Assembly (NCBI GenBank): GCA_016720545.1
Contig: JADKKK010000017.1
Span: 24,142-88,141 of the forward strand
Reading direction: 5' to 3'
Length of the DNA: 64,000 bases
DNA from: Myxococcales bacterium
GTDB taxonomy: Bacteria; Myxococcota_A; Polyangia; Polyangiales; Polyangiaceae
The notes beneath the pieces were generated by a model. The model ran no database searches and had not been told where the DNA came from. It saw only the letters and a program-made list of their open reading frames with translations. Of the stretch, positions 51,436 through 59,493 are shown in pieces. The position numbers and the translations under genes were made by a program. Numbering within the stretch: the first letter of the stretch is position 1; every line of letters starts with the position of its first letter.

Positions 51436-52632
51436 CTAGGGGCGCACGTGCCTGGCCCGGGCGGCGCGCTCCGCAAGCGACAGCGCCGCCACGTCGTCCG
51501 GCCCCAGCACGCTCTCGGCGTCGGCGATCGCGCGCGGGTCGTCGCCGGCGAGGATGCGGGTGCGCGCCTCGTCGCGCCCCGTGAGCAGATCGAACGCGGG
51601 GATGTCGTCGACGAACTCGTAGCGCTCGGTGCGGAAGCGGAAGTGCTCGGGGTGGGCCTGCTGCGCGAGGGCCACGAGGGCGAGGTACGTCGCGTAGGGG
51701 CGGAGCGCCCGCGCGTCGGTCACGTGGATCTGCACGCCCCCGCAGAGCTGCCCGGCGTGCTTGTGGAAGGTGGGCTGGAAGGTCACCGGACGCGCGCGGA
51801 AGCCCGGAAGCCCCGTGGCGTGCAGGCCTCGCGCGAGGCGCTCGCCGTCGACCCAGGGCGCGCCCGTGAGCTCGAACGGCCGCGTCGTGCCGCGCCCGTC
51901 GGAGAGGTTCGTTCCCTCGAGGAGGCAGCCGCCGGGGTACACGAGCGCGGTCTCGTAGGTGGGCATGTTCGGCGACGTCATCACGAACGGGCGATCCCAG
52001 TCACGTGCGGACGCCGCGTCGTCCACGCCCTCGCATGGGACGATGGAGAGCGCGCCCTCCGGGAGCCCCTCGACCTCGGCGCGCCACGCGCACACCTCGC
52101 CGAGCGTCAGCCCGTGCCGAACGGGTACGGGTTCGAGCCCCACGAACGAGCGGAAGCGCGGGTCGAGCGAGCGGCCCTCGCGCAGGGCCTTCCCGAGCGG
52201 GTTTGGGCGATCGAGCACCAGCGTGGGCACCCCGAGCTTCGCGGCGACGCGGAGCACGAGCACCGCGGTCCATATGAAGGTGTAGTAGCGCGCGCCGATG
52301 TCTTGGAGGTCGATGACGACCAGCTCGCAGCCCTCGAGGTCTTCCTCGCGTGGCGAGAGGTCGGCGACCTCGGCGCCGTACAGGCTGCGGATCGGCGTGC
52401 CGTGCAGATCGCGTGCGTCGGTGACGCCGATCATGTCCTGCGCCTCGCCGCCGTAGCCGTGCTCGGGCCCGAGGATGACGCGGGGGCGTCGCCCGAGGCG
52501 CGCGAGCAGGGTGCTCACGTGCTCGAGGTCTCGGGTGACCGAGGCGGGGTGGGCGAGCAGCGCGAAGGCGCGGTCGCGGAGTCGGGAGGCGAGGCGCGGT
52601 TCGTCCGCGAGGCGGTCAGTGCCGGTCTTCAC
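51436..52632 (-). CDS. DUF1343 family, NamZ-like exo-N-acetylmuramidase
   Basis: 398 residues with no obvious signal peptide. Motifs of the family are clear: ILGPEHGYGGEAQDMIG, LVVIDLQDIGARYYTFIWT, VLDRPNPLG, FVGLEPVPVRHGLTLGEV, MTSPNMPTYETALVYPGGCL and LEGTNLSDGRGTTRPFEL. Characterised members (NamZ) release N-acetylmuramate from the non-reducing end of murein fragments. Together with the epimerase at 24.8 kb and the AmpG-like carrier it would fit muropeptide recycling. Confidence 0.9.
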   Translation of the reverse strand: MKTGTDRLADEPRLASRLRDRAFALLAHPASVTRDLEHVSTLLARLGRRPRVILGPEHGYGGEAQDMIGVTDARDLHGTPIRSLYGAEVADLSPREEDLEGCELVVIDLQDIGARYYTFIWTAVLVLRVAAKLGVPTLVLDRPNPLGKALREGRSLDPRFRSFVGLEPVPVRHGLTLGEVCAWRAEVEGLPEGALSIVPCEGVDDAASARDWDRPFVMTSPNMPTYETALVYPGGCLLEGTNLSDGRGTTRPFELTGAPWVDGERLARGLHATGLPGFRARPVTFQPTFHKHAGQLCGGVQIHVTDARALRPYATYLALVALAQQAHPEHFRFRTERYEFVDDIPAFDLLTGRDEARTRILAGDDPRAIADAESVLGPDDVAALSLAERAARARHVRP

Positions 52633-52776
52633 TCGCGCAGGCTACCGCGTCTCGCGGCGAGCGCCGCGAGCGTCGACACCGCAAGGAGTAGCGTTCGAAA
52701 TGGTGAATGAAGTCAACGTGTTGATGCCTATGTGTCCTCGCTATGAAATAGTTGCGCGGGCGGGTAGGCTGCCCGC

Positions 52777-54138
52777 ATGCGCCGCGTGCTGGTCGTAGAC
52801 GACGAAGAGAACATCCGCCTCGTGCTCCGCACGCTCCTACGGAAGAGCGGGTACGAGGTGGCCGTCGCCGACAACGGCGAGAGCGCGCTCGCCTTGGTCG
52901 ACTCGTTCGCCCCAGACGTGATCCTCACCGACGTGCGCATGCCCAAGATGGGGGGGCTCGACCTGCTCGCGGCCCTCCGCGCCCGCGAGAACCCGGCGAC
53001 CGTGATCGTCATGAGCGCCTACGGCAACGTCGACCTCGCGCTCGAGGCGATGAAGGCGGGCGCGTACGACTACGTGAGCAAGCCCTTCAAGCCAGACGAG
53101 ATCGTGCTCGTGCTGCGCAAGGCCGAGGAGCGCGAGTCGCTGCGGCGCGAGAACCGCGCCCTCCGCGAGCAGATCCGCAGCGAGCAGCGCTTCGAGACCA
53201 TCCTCGCGAAGAGCGCGCCGATGCTGGCCATCTTCCGGATGATCACCAAGATCGCCGAGTACAAGACCACAGTGCTCGTGACCGGCGAGAGCGGCGTCGG
53301 CAAGGAGCTCGTGGCGCGCGCCATCCACGCGCGGTCTTCGCGCCAGGCGGGGGCGTTCGTCGCGATCAACTGCGGGGCCATCCCCGAGGCGCTCCTCGAG
53401 AGCGAGCTGTTCGGTCACAAGAAGGGCGCCTTCACCGACGCCGTGTCCGACCGTCGTGGGTTGTTCGAGGAGGCGTCGGGCGGCACGCTCCTGCTCGACG
53501 AAATCGGCGAGCTGCCCCTGCCGTTGCAGGTGAAGCTCCTCCGCGTGCTGCAGGAGGAGACCCTGCGTCGCGTGGGCGACACGCGCGACACCAAGGTGGA
53601 CGTGCGCATCATCGCGGCCACGCACCGGGACCTCGCCGCCGAGGTGAAGGCCGGGCGCTTCCGCGAGGACCTCTACTACCGCATCAACGTGCTGCCGGTG
53701 GTGATCCCGCCGCTCCGAGAGCGCAAGGAGGACGTGCCGCTGCTCGTGGAGCATTTCCTCACGCGCAACAACGCGCGCCTCGGCACCTCGCTGCGGGGGC
53801 TCTCGACCGACGCGCGGAAGCTCATGCTCGAGTACGCGTGGCCGGGCAACGTGCGCGAGCTCGAGAACACCATCGAACGCGCGATGGTGCTCGCGGAGGG
53901 CGATCTCATCGAGGTGGGAGATCTCCCCGAGCGGCTCCGCGAGACGCTCGACCCGGTGAAAGCCCAGCTCGCCTCCGGGGAGCTCAGCATCAAGAAGACC
54001 TCCGCCGCGGTGGAGGAGATCCTGATTCGGCGCGCACTGCAGAAGACCAAGGGCAACCGCACGCGCGCCGCCGAGATCTTGGAGATCAGCCACCGGGCGC
54101 TGCTCTACAAGATCAAGGACTACAAGATCACCGAGTAG
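52777..54138 (+). CDS. NtrC-type sigma-54 response regulator
   Basis: 453 residues. Receiver at 1-120 with VDDEEN and phosphoacceptor Asp52 (DVILTDVRMPKMGG), Lys in VSKPFKP. AAA+ domain at about 145-380: Walker A GESGVGKELVARAIH, Walker B GGTLLLDEIGEL, R-finger region RFREDLYYRINVLPVVIPPLR. The sigma-54 contact loop reads GAFTDA rather than the usual GAFTGA. A Fis-type helix-turn-helix ends the protein (GNRTRAAEILEISHRALLYK). No histidine kinase is adjacent. Confidence 0.95.
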   Translation: MRRVLVVDDEENIRLVLRTLLRKSGYEVAVADNGESALALVDSFAPDVILTDVRMPKMGGLDLLAALRARENPATVIVMSAYGNVDLALEAMKAGAYDYVSKPFKPDEIVLVLRKAEERESLRRENRALREQIRSEQRFETILAKSAPMLAIFRMITKIAEYKTTVLVTGESGVGKELVARAIHARSSRQAGAFVAINCGAIPEALLESELFGHKKGAFTDAVSDRRGLFEEASGGTLLLDEIGELPLPLQVKLLRVLQEETLRRVGDTRDTKVDVRIIAATHRDLAAEVKAGRFREDLYYRINVLPVVIPPLRERKEDVPLLVEHFLTRNNARLGTSLRGLSTDARKLMLEYAWPGNVRELENTIERAMVLAEGDLIEVGDLPERLRETLDPVKAQLASGELSIKKTSAAVEEILIRRALQKTKGNRTRAAEILEISHRALLYKIKDYKITE

Positions 54139-54175
54139 GGGCGCGTGCGTGCGCGGGCTCGCGCCCAGGCACGCG

Positions 54176-55345
54176 TCACGGCAGGTGGCCCTTCCCGCCC
54201 TCCTCGGAGAGGTGGTCCTTGTCGTACCAGGCGTACGCCTTCCGGTAGCCCGCGCGGAAGAGGCCCGCGCTCACCCCCGCCGCGATGAGCCCGAAGATGA
54301 TGGCGGCGGCGTTCATCGTCGGCCTGTCGCCCAGGTACGCGGCGCGCTCCCACCCGAGCGCGTGCACTACGGGCACGCGGACGCCGGAGGTGACGCGCTG
54401 CTGCTGGATGGCGTAGTAGCCGCGCGACGCGATCTCGCGCTCGAAGCGGTAGCCGCTCTCCGTGAGCACCTGCACCGCGTAGTGGTGCGTCGTCGAGCTC
54501 TTGTTCCGTGTGGTCCACGTGCGGTCACCCGTCACCTCGGCGATCTCGTGCTCCCCGAAGGTCGAGGCCGCGAGGAACGGCACCGTGACGAACACGTTGA
54601 AGACCGCCCAAACGACCGTGAGCACGGCGGTCCACCCGCGCACGAACGAGACCCGTCCCGTGTACCGCTCGTCGATCGTGCCCGACGCGAGCACCATCTT
54701 GCCGGTCCGAGGGGGCTTCAGGATCCAGCCCTGCGCGCCGTCGCGGTACGCGGTGCGCGCCCGGGGGTGCGGCCCGCGGACGAGGGTGCCGTAGGCCGAG
54801 AAGACCTCGCCCTCGCTCACTTCGCACACGCGCTCTCGCCGCGTGACGGACTCGCGCGCCGCCCGCGTCTCCAGGGCGTCGACCACGAACACGTCGTGGC
54901 TCGGCTCGACGAGCACCGCCTCGCCGTCGGCGCCGGGCTCGGTGTCGGCCTGCCGCGTGAGGTAGAACGGCTGCGCGTGCACCACGCGCTCGGTCTCCTC
55001 CCACGTGTGCCACTTCGAGTTCTTCGAGGTGTGGTTCTTCACCCGCTGCTTCACGAGGACGCGCACGGCCTCGGTCGACCCCTCGGCGAACGCGACCCTG
55101 CCGCGGACCACCTTGGAAGGCCCCGCGAACAGCGGGCCCGGGCGGGTGATCGCGTCGGCCTCTCGCCGGCCGCGGATCACGAGGGCGCGGGCATGCGCGA
55201 AGAGCGCCGCGAGGGCGGCCCCCACCGCGAAGAGCAACAGCAGCACCCCGAGCAGGAAGCTCGGTCCCGCCGACATGTGCCCGGCGGCCTCGAGATCGAC
55301 GATCGAGGGATCGACGAGCACGGGGGCGAGCGCGAGGGCGCTCAT
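54176..55345 (-). CDS. Multi-pass membrane protein, GIDE-like domain possible
   Basis: 389 residues. Hydrophobic segments lie at about 28-50, 238-262 and 343-362. Between the first two is a soluble domain: VVRGRVAFAEGSTEAVRVLV, HTWEETERVVHAQPFYL and VLVEPSHDVFVVDAL. This layout resembles the GIDE domain of MULAN-type proteins found in bacterial membrane proteins, but without certainty. The ATG is overlapped by the stop of the upstream small gene (ATGA), so they are coupled. Confidence 0.6.
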   Translation of the reverse strand: MSALALAPVLVDPSIVDLEAAGHMSAGPSFLLGVLLLLFAVGAALAALFAHARALVIRGRREADAITRPGPLFAGPSKVVRGRVAFAEGSTEAVRVLVKQRVKNHTSKNSKWHTWEETERVVHAQPFYLTRQADTEPGADGEAVLVEPSHDVFVVDALETRAARESVTRRERVCEVSEGEVFSAYGTLVRGPHPRARTAYRDGAQGWILKPPRTGKMVLASGTIDERYTGRVSFVRGWTAVLTVVWAVFNVFVTVPFLAASTFGEHEIAEVTGDRTWTTRNKSSTTHHYAVQVLTESGYRFEREIASRGYYAIQQQRVTSGVRVPVVHALGWERAAYLGDRPTMNAAAIIFGLIAAGVSAGLFRAGYRKAYAWYDKDHLSEEGGKGHLP

Positions 55346-55713
55346 GAGCGCGTCAGCTCGAAGATGCGGGCGCGGTCGAGCAGCGCGGTCTCCGCGATGG
55401 CGGCGAGCTCGGGAATGTAGAATACAACCATAGAGACTCCTATCGGGGGCTCTTCCGTGGGGCCGTTCGGCTGTCCGTCGGGGCAGGGCAGGTGGGTCGC
55501 CATGAGGCGGATCCCATGCAGACGCCGTAGCCGGCCGAGCTCGATGCGCACCATCGACGAGGGCGCGGCGAGGTCGGCCACCTCGGCGAACGTGCCCTGC
55601 GGCCCGTCGAGCACGCGCGCGATCACGGCGGTGTGCTGCGGGTCCTCGACGAGCTGGGAGGCGATCTCCGCGAGGCGCTCGTAGAGCGCGTCGCTGTCGA
55701 CCGGACCGCTCAC
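55342..55713 (-). CDS. Small hypothetical protein in coupled operon
   Basis: 123 residues from a GTG overlapping the upstream lipoprotein stop (GTGA), and overlapping the next gene by ATGA. It starts SGPVDSDALYERLAEIASQL. The centre contains VRIELGRLRRLHGIRLM and a hydrophobic patch VSMVVFYIPELAAI. No family is recognised. The double overlap makes it a real gene of a three-gene operon (lipoprotein, this, membrane protein). TGTAGAATACA lies inside at 55416. Confidence 0.65.
   Translation of the reverse strand: MSGPVDSDALYERLAEIASQLVEDPQHTAVIARVLDGPQGTFAEVADLAAPSSMVRIELGRLRRLHGIRLMATHLPCPDGQPNGPTEEPPIGVSMVVFYIPELAAIAETALLDRARIFELTRS
55416..55426 (+). repeat. TGYARRRTRCA palindrome, site 9
   Basis: TGTAGAATACA, perfect TGTA/TACA arms, inside the small coupled gene. 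Coding phase T-GTA-TTC-TAC-A. Confidence 0.7.
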
Positions 55714-56528
55714 TTTGGGCAGTCGGGGAGGGCGTCGACGAAGAGGCTCCCGGCGCAGTTGCCGAAGCGCTTTTGGCAGCTCCCCGCGTCGGCGCCCGCG
55801 TCGGCGATGGCGGGCCCCGTGCACTTCTGGTCGATCGCGACGGTGAGGGCCTCCGAGAGCTCCCACGCGGCGAGGTACACGTCGTCGATGGAGCTCGGGC
55901 CTTTGGCCGCGTCGTAGGCGATCTTGCGCGTCGCGCAGGTGGCGTCCGCGGGCTCGCATGTCGCGCAATAGTCGGCCACGAGCTTCGCCTGCGCCGGCGT
56001 CTGCTGCTGGGTGCCGTACGACTTGTAGAGGCAGTCCTTCAGGACGCTCGAAGTGCAGTGTTTCGCGTCGAGGCAGGCGGCGCGGGCGCGCACGCGCTGC
56101 GCGCTGTCGGTCGCGGCCTGGTTCAGCGTGCACCACGCCTCGAACTTGGTGGCGGTGCAGTTGATGTCGTTCGGCGGCGTCTTGCACACCGCGAAGTACT
56201 CGAGCTCTTGCGCGCACACCTTCGACGGATCGAAGCTCGCCGGCCCGTCGGTGCGGGCGTCGACGCTCGGGCCGGAGTCGACCGGGGGGGTCGCTGCGTC
56301 GGTGCGTGGGACCGTGGTGGTCGACGCGTCTTCGTCGGCGATGACGGCACCGTTCGAGGTGCAGGCGTACACGGTGGCGAGCGGCATCGGAGCGAGCGCC
56401 ACGAACCGGGCGAGGCGAGCGAGGCGCGCGAAACCGGACGAGCCGGACGAGCCGGACGAGCCAGACGAGCCAGACGAGCCAGACGAGCCAGACGAACGAG
56501 GCGAACGAGGCGAACGGAGCGACGGCAT
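55710..56528 (-). CDS. Cys-rich lipoprotein with repetitive N-terminus
   Basis: 272 residues from ATG at 56528. Residues of about 11-30 are SGSSGSSG-type repeats coded by a 9-bp tandem repeat. A hydrophobic signal ending TVYAC follows. The mature part has many Cys (EYFAVCKTPP, FEAWCTLNQAA, ARAACLDAKHC, DYCATCEPADATCATRK, GSCQKRFGNCAG), suggesting a disulfide-bonded secreted domain. The start is uncertain: the signal may begin after the repeat. First gene of the coupled operon. Confidence 0.6.
   Translation of the reverse strand: MPSLRSPRSPRSSGSSGSSGSSGSSGSSGSSGFARLARLARFVALAPMPLATVYACTSNGAVIADEDASTTTVPRTDAATPPVDSGPSVDARTDGPASFDPSKVCAQELEYFAVCKTPPNDINCTATKFEAWCTLNQAATDSAQRVRARAACLDAKHCTSSVLKDCLYKSYGTQQQTPAQAKLVADYCATCEPADATCATRKIAYDAAKGPSSIDDVYLAAWELSEALTVAIDQKCTGPAIADAGADAGSCQKRFGNCAGSLFVDALPDCPK
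56434..56496. repeat. 9-bp tandem repeat, seven units
   Basis: Seven units of CCGGACGAG or CCAGACGAG (three of the first, three of the second, the last ending GAA). It lies in the N-terminal coding part of the Cys-rich lipoprotein; the unit length keeps the frame. Confidence 0.9.
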
Positions 56529-56681
56529 GGGGGTCCTGGGCGACGGGCCGGCGGGCGGCGAGCGGCGGCGAGCGATCGGTGAAGTCGCCAGTCTAGCACC
56601 GGTCGGGCCGTCGGCGCTGCGGCTCCGGCGGCGCACATTTCCCCCTAACGCTCCAGCCCGAGACGCCCGTACCATGTTCCA

Positions 56682-58751
56682 GTGAGCGAGAGTTTGAGGC
56701 GCATCAGCGCGGACGCCGGCCGAGCGGCGGGGGTGTTCCGGGTCTTCGCGGCAGACGACGCGGAGCTCGCACGCGTCCTCACGAGCAACACGAGCCCCGA
56801 GGGAATCTTCCTCCCGAACCCGCAGCCGCCGCCCGTCGGCACGACCATGAAGCTCGAGGCGCTCACCCGTGAGGGGCGCCTCCGCATCTGCGCGGCCGAC
56901 GTGGTGGTCGTGGGCACGGTGACCGACGAGGGGCGCTCCGGCATGACTCTCCAGGTGGCCCGCGTCGAGGTGGGCTGCGGCGAGGACGTACGCTACGCCC
57001 TCGAGCGCGCCCCCGCGCCGCCGCCGCCTCGCGCGCCGGTCGACGGGAGCGCGCCCGCGGTGGGGATCGATCTCGGCACCACGTTCACGTGCGCGGCCAT
57101 CGTCGAGGACGGTGAGCCCAAGGTGATCCGTTCACGCCTCGGGTACAACACGATCCCGTCCATGGTCACCTTCGACGACCAGGGCCTCCCGGTCGCAGGG
57201 CACGTCGCCGAGCGTCGCATGGTCCTCGAGCCCGAGAACGTGGTGTACGGCTCAAAGCGCATCATCGGCCGCACCTACACGAGCAGCCTCGCCGCGCAGC
57301 TCAACGCCCACGTGAAGTTCGGGCTCACGTCCGATCCCGACGGCATGGTCGCGATCAAGCTCGGCGAGCGCGTGCTCTCCCCCACCGAGATCGCCGCCTG
57401 CATCCTCGCGGAGATCAAGAAGGTCGCCGAGGCCGAGCTGCGGCGGCCCGTCACGCGCGTGGTGGTCACCGTGCCGGCGGCGTTCACGGAGAACCAGCGC
57501 AGCGCCGTGCGCACGGCGGCCGCGCGCGCCGGGCTCGACCTCATGCGCATCGTGAACGAGCCCACCGCGGCGGGCCTCGTGTTCGGGCACGGCAGCGGCG
57601 AGCGGAAGAAGATCCTGGTGTTCGACCTCGGGGGCGGCACGTTCGACGTGTCGATCCTCTCGCTCGAGGGCAGCGTGTACCGGGTGCTCGCGACCGCCGG
57701 CGACATGTTCCTGGGTGGTGTCGACATCGACAACGCCCTCGCCGCGCTCCTGCGCGAGCGCCTCACCGCCGAGCACGGCGATCGCCTGGGGCTCGACCGC
57801 CGCGGCGAGGAGCGCATCTTGGCGGCGGCGCGGGAGCTGAAACACACGCTCTCCGAGCAGCGCACCGCGACCGCGGCGGTGCCGAACCTCCGCGTGACCG
57901 GCGTCGAGAAGACCACGATTGATGTAAACTACACCGTCAAGCGCGAGGACTTCGAGGCCCGCGCGCGGCCGGTGGTGGAGCGCACCATCCGCATCTGCGA
58001 CGACGCGCTCGCGATCGCGGGGCTCAAGCCTCGCGACATCGACGATGTGCTGCTCGTGGGCGGCCAGACCCGCATGCCCTTCGTCATCGCGCTCGTGGAG
58101 GAACACTTCGGGCGCAAGGCGTCGAAGCGCGTGCACCCCGACGAGGTGGTGGCCCTCGGCGCGGCCATCCTCGCCACCATGTACGACAAGGCCGGCGCGC
58201 CTGTGCTGTCCGACGTGCTCCCGCTGCCCATCGGCGTCGCCGAGCCCGACGGGCTCATGAAGATCGTGCTCGCACGCAACGCGACGTTGCCCGCCGAAGC
58301 GAAGCTCGAGCTCGAGGCGGCGCCCGGCGAGCCGCTCGAGGTGGCCGTGTTCCAGGGCGACGCGCAGTACGCGAAGTCGAACGAGTTCTTGGGCGCGTTC
58401 ACGTGCCCCGTCGAGCCGCTCGCGTCGCCCTCGACGCGCACGCCGGGGGGCGCCGCAGGCGACGCCGACGCGGGCGCCCCACAGAAGATCGAGGTGAGCT
58501 TCGCCCTCAGCAACGAGTGCATCCTCACGGTCACCACGAAGAACCTGGCGACCGGCCTCGAGACCACGCACGAGCTCACGACGCAGCAGACCTCGGACGA
58601 GGTGCTCGAGCGCCTGGGCCGCGACCGCGTGGGCGCGAAGCTGCCGCCGAAGCGCCCTGACGCGAGGCCGCCGCCCTCCCAGCGCGGCGTCGCCAAGCCC
58701 AAGGCGACGGGCTTCTGGGCGTGGCTGATGAGGCTCTTCGGCCGGGAGTGA
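56682..58751 (+). CDS. Hsp70-family protein with PilZ-like N-terminal domain
   Basis: 689 residues from a GTG. Residues of about 1-115 resemble PilZ: TSNTSPEGIFL fits the N-x-S-x-x-G motif, although the upstream R-x-x-x-R is missing, so cyclic-di-GMP binding is doubtful. The Hsp70 ATPase starts near 128 (AVGIDLGTTFTCAAIVEDGE), with VVTVPAAFTENQRSAV, IVNEPTAAGLVFG, ILVFDLGGGTFDVSIL and LLVGGQTRMPFV. A shortened substrate domain and a basic/aromatic tail (FWAWLMRLFGRE) follow. No DnaJ or GrpE neighbour. Confidence 0.87.
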   Translation: MSESLRRISADAGRAAGVFRVFAADDAELARVLTSNTSPEGIFLPNPQPPPVGTTMKLEALTREGRLRICAADVVVVGTVTDEGRSGMTLQVARVEVGCGEDVRYALERAPAPPPPRAPVDGSAPAVGIDLGTTFTCAAIVEDGEPKVIRSRLGYNTIPSMVTFDDQGLPVAGHVAERRMVLEPENVVYGSKRIIGRTYTSSLAAQLNAHVKFGLTSDPDGMVAIKLGERVLSPTEIAACILAEIKKVAEAELRRPVTRVVVTVPAAFTENQRSAVRTAAARAGLDLMRIVNEPTAAGLVFGHGSGERKKILVFDLGGGTFDVSILSLEGSVYRVLATAGDMFLGGVDIDNALAALLRERLTAEHGDRLGLDRRGEERILAAARELKHTLSEQRTATAAVPNLRVTGVEKTTIDVNYTVKREDFEARARPVVERTIRICDDALAIAGLKPRDIDDVLLVGGQTRMPFVIALVEEHFGRKASKRVHPDEVVALGAAILATMYDKAGAPVLSDVLPLPIGVAEPDGLMKIVLARNATLPAEAKLELEAAPGEPLEVAVFQGDAQYAKSNEFLGAFTCPVEPLASPSTRTPGGAAGDADAGAPQKIEVSFALSNECILTVTTKNLATGLETTHELTTQQTSDEVLERLGRDRVGAKLPPKRPDARPPPSQRGVAKPKATGFWAWLMRLFGRE
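57923..57933 (+). repeat. TGYARRRTRCA-like palindrome, site 10
   Basis: TGTAAACTACA, perfect TGTA/TACA arms with centre AAC, inside the Hsp70 gene. Coding phase T-GTA-AAC-TAC-A. Confidence 0.65.
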
Positions 58752-58854
58752 GCGGCGGGCGAGGGCGGGCCCTGAGCGGAAGTGCGCGCGCCGAGGTGCC
58801 GGACGTTCGCGCTTGACCCTGTGGCGCTCTTGGGGGTAAGAGACCGGCAGATTT

Positions 58855-58930
58855 TCCGACTTAGCTCAGTTGGTAGAGCAGGCGGCTGTTAACCGCCGGG
58901 TCCCAGGTTCGAGTCCTGCAGTCGGAGCCA
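58855..58930 (+). tRNA. tRNA-Asn (GTT anticodon)
   Basis: Acceptor TCCGACT pairs with AGTCGGA, the anticodon stem is GGCGG/CCGCC with loop CTGTTAA (anticodon GTT), and the T-loop is TTCGAGT. The 3' GCCA is encoded. The 3' half and the downstream flank recur in diverged form from 63227, marking a probable integration site. Confidence 0.96.
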
Positions 58931-58967
58931 TTTCATCGGTCGTGCGAACTTCGCCGACCGGACAGTG

Positions 58968-59226
58968 AACAGCGGCCTCGCGGAGCGATCCTCGAGGCCG
59001 CTTCTTTTTCTCCCCGACAGTTCCGCCCGTTTGCGCGTTCGACGAGCCCGCCGCGCGCGTGGACGGCGTTCGAACAGAGAGCGAAGAGCGCGCTCGCGAG
59101 CGCTCGCTTCTCCCGCGCGGGACAGCGTTTCAGCGTCGAACTCTGTCCACCGGGGAGAGAGAGACCGAGTGCGTTTAACAGCTCGGCCCCTTCGGGCGGG
59201 ACGGGTCGGCGAACGTTTAACTGGCC
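58968..59226. repeat. Post-tRNA flank repeat, copy A
   Basis: A 259-bp block that aligns, with many substitutions, to 63320-63577 (258 bp). Shared landmarks are AACAGCGGCCTCG at the start, CGCGCGCGTGGAC in the middle, and GCGTTTAACAGC and GTTTAACTGGCC at the end. Apart from the terminator and the end of a weak small ORF, nothing else is seen between 58931 and 59493. Confidence 0.65.
58971..59010 (+). terminator. Terminator after tRNA-Asn
   Basis: A 10-bp perfect stem AGCGGCCTCG / CGAGGCCGCT with a 12-base loop, followed by TCTTTTTC. Confidence 0.8.
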
Positions 59227-59414
59227 ACCCTCGCGAGAGCGCCGACGCGCTCTCCGTCGTCGCGCGCGAGGTCCCCGCCGCCACCTTGCTCGCGCTCTTT
59301 CCGTCTGGTGTCCGCCACCATGGTGGCGTATAAAGTCGCCGAACAGAGAGCAACAAAGAGCGCAGCGACGCCCAACGCTCGGTCCTTCGGGGACTTGCGC
59401 GGGGCCTTCTCCAT
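59217..59414 (-). CDS. Possible small membrane protein
   Basis: 65 residues from ATG at 59414. A basic start (MEKAPRKSPKDR) is followed by one hydrophobic segment (ALGVAALFVALCSATLYATM) and a charged Gly-rich tail. It fits a small membrane protein but has no homologue I recognise, and it is antisense to the upstream region of the nuclease gene. Confidence 0.3.
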   Translation of the reverse strand: MEKAPRKSPKDRALGVAALFVALCSATLYATMVADTRRKEREQGGGGDLARDDGERVGALARVAS

Positions 59415-59493
59415 CGGGTCACCAGCGCATGAGCGAGCACTGTCCAGCACCGGAAGAACACCACGCGCGCGTCGCCGCGAGCCGGGTGGCGTC

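Noticed and set aside
58889..59464. Long minus-strand ORF ending WLRLQDSNLGPGG over the tRNA-Asn region
   Set aside because: It is translated antisense through tRNA-Asn; this wording is a known artefact of reading tRNA genes backwards.
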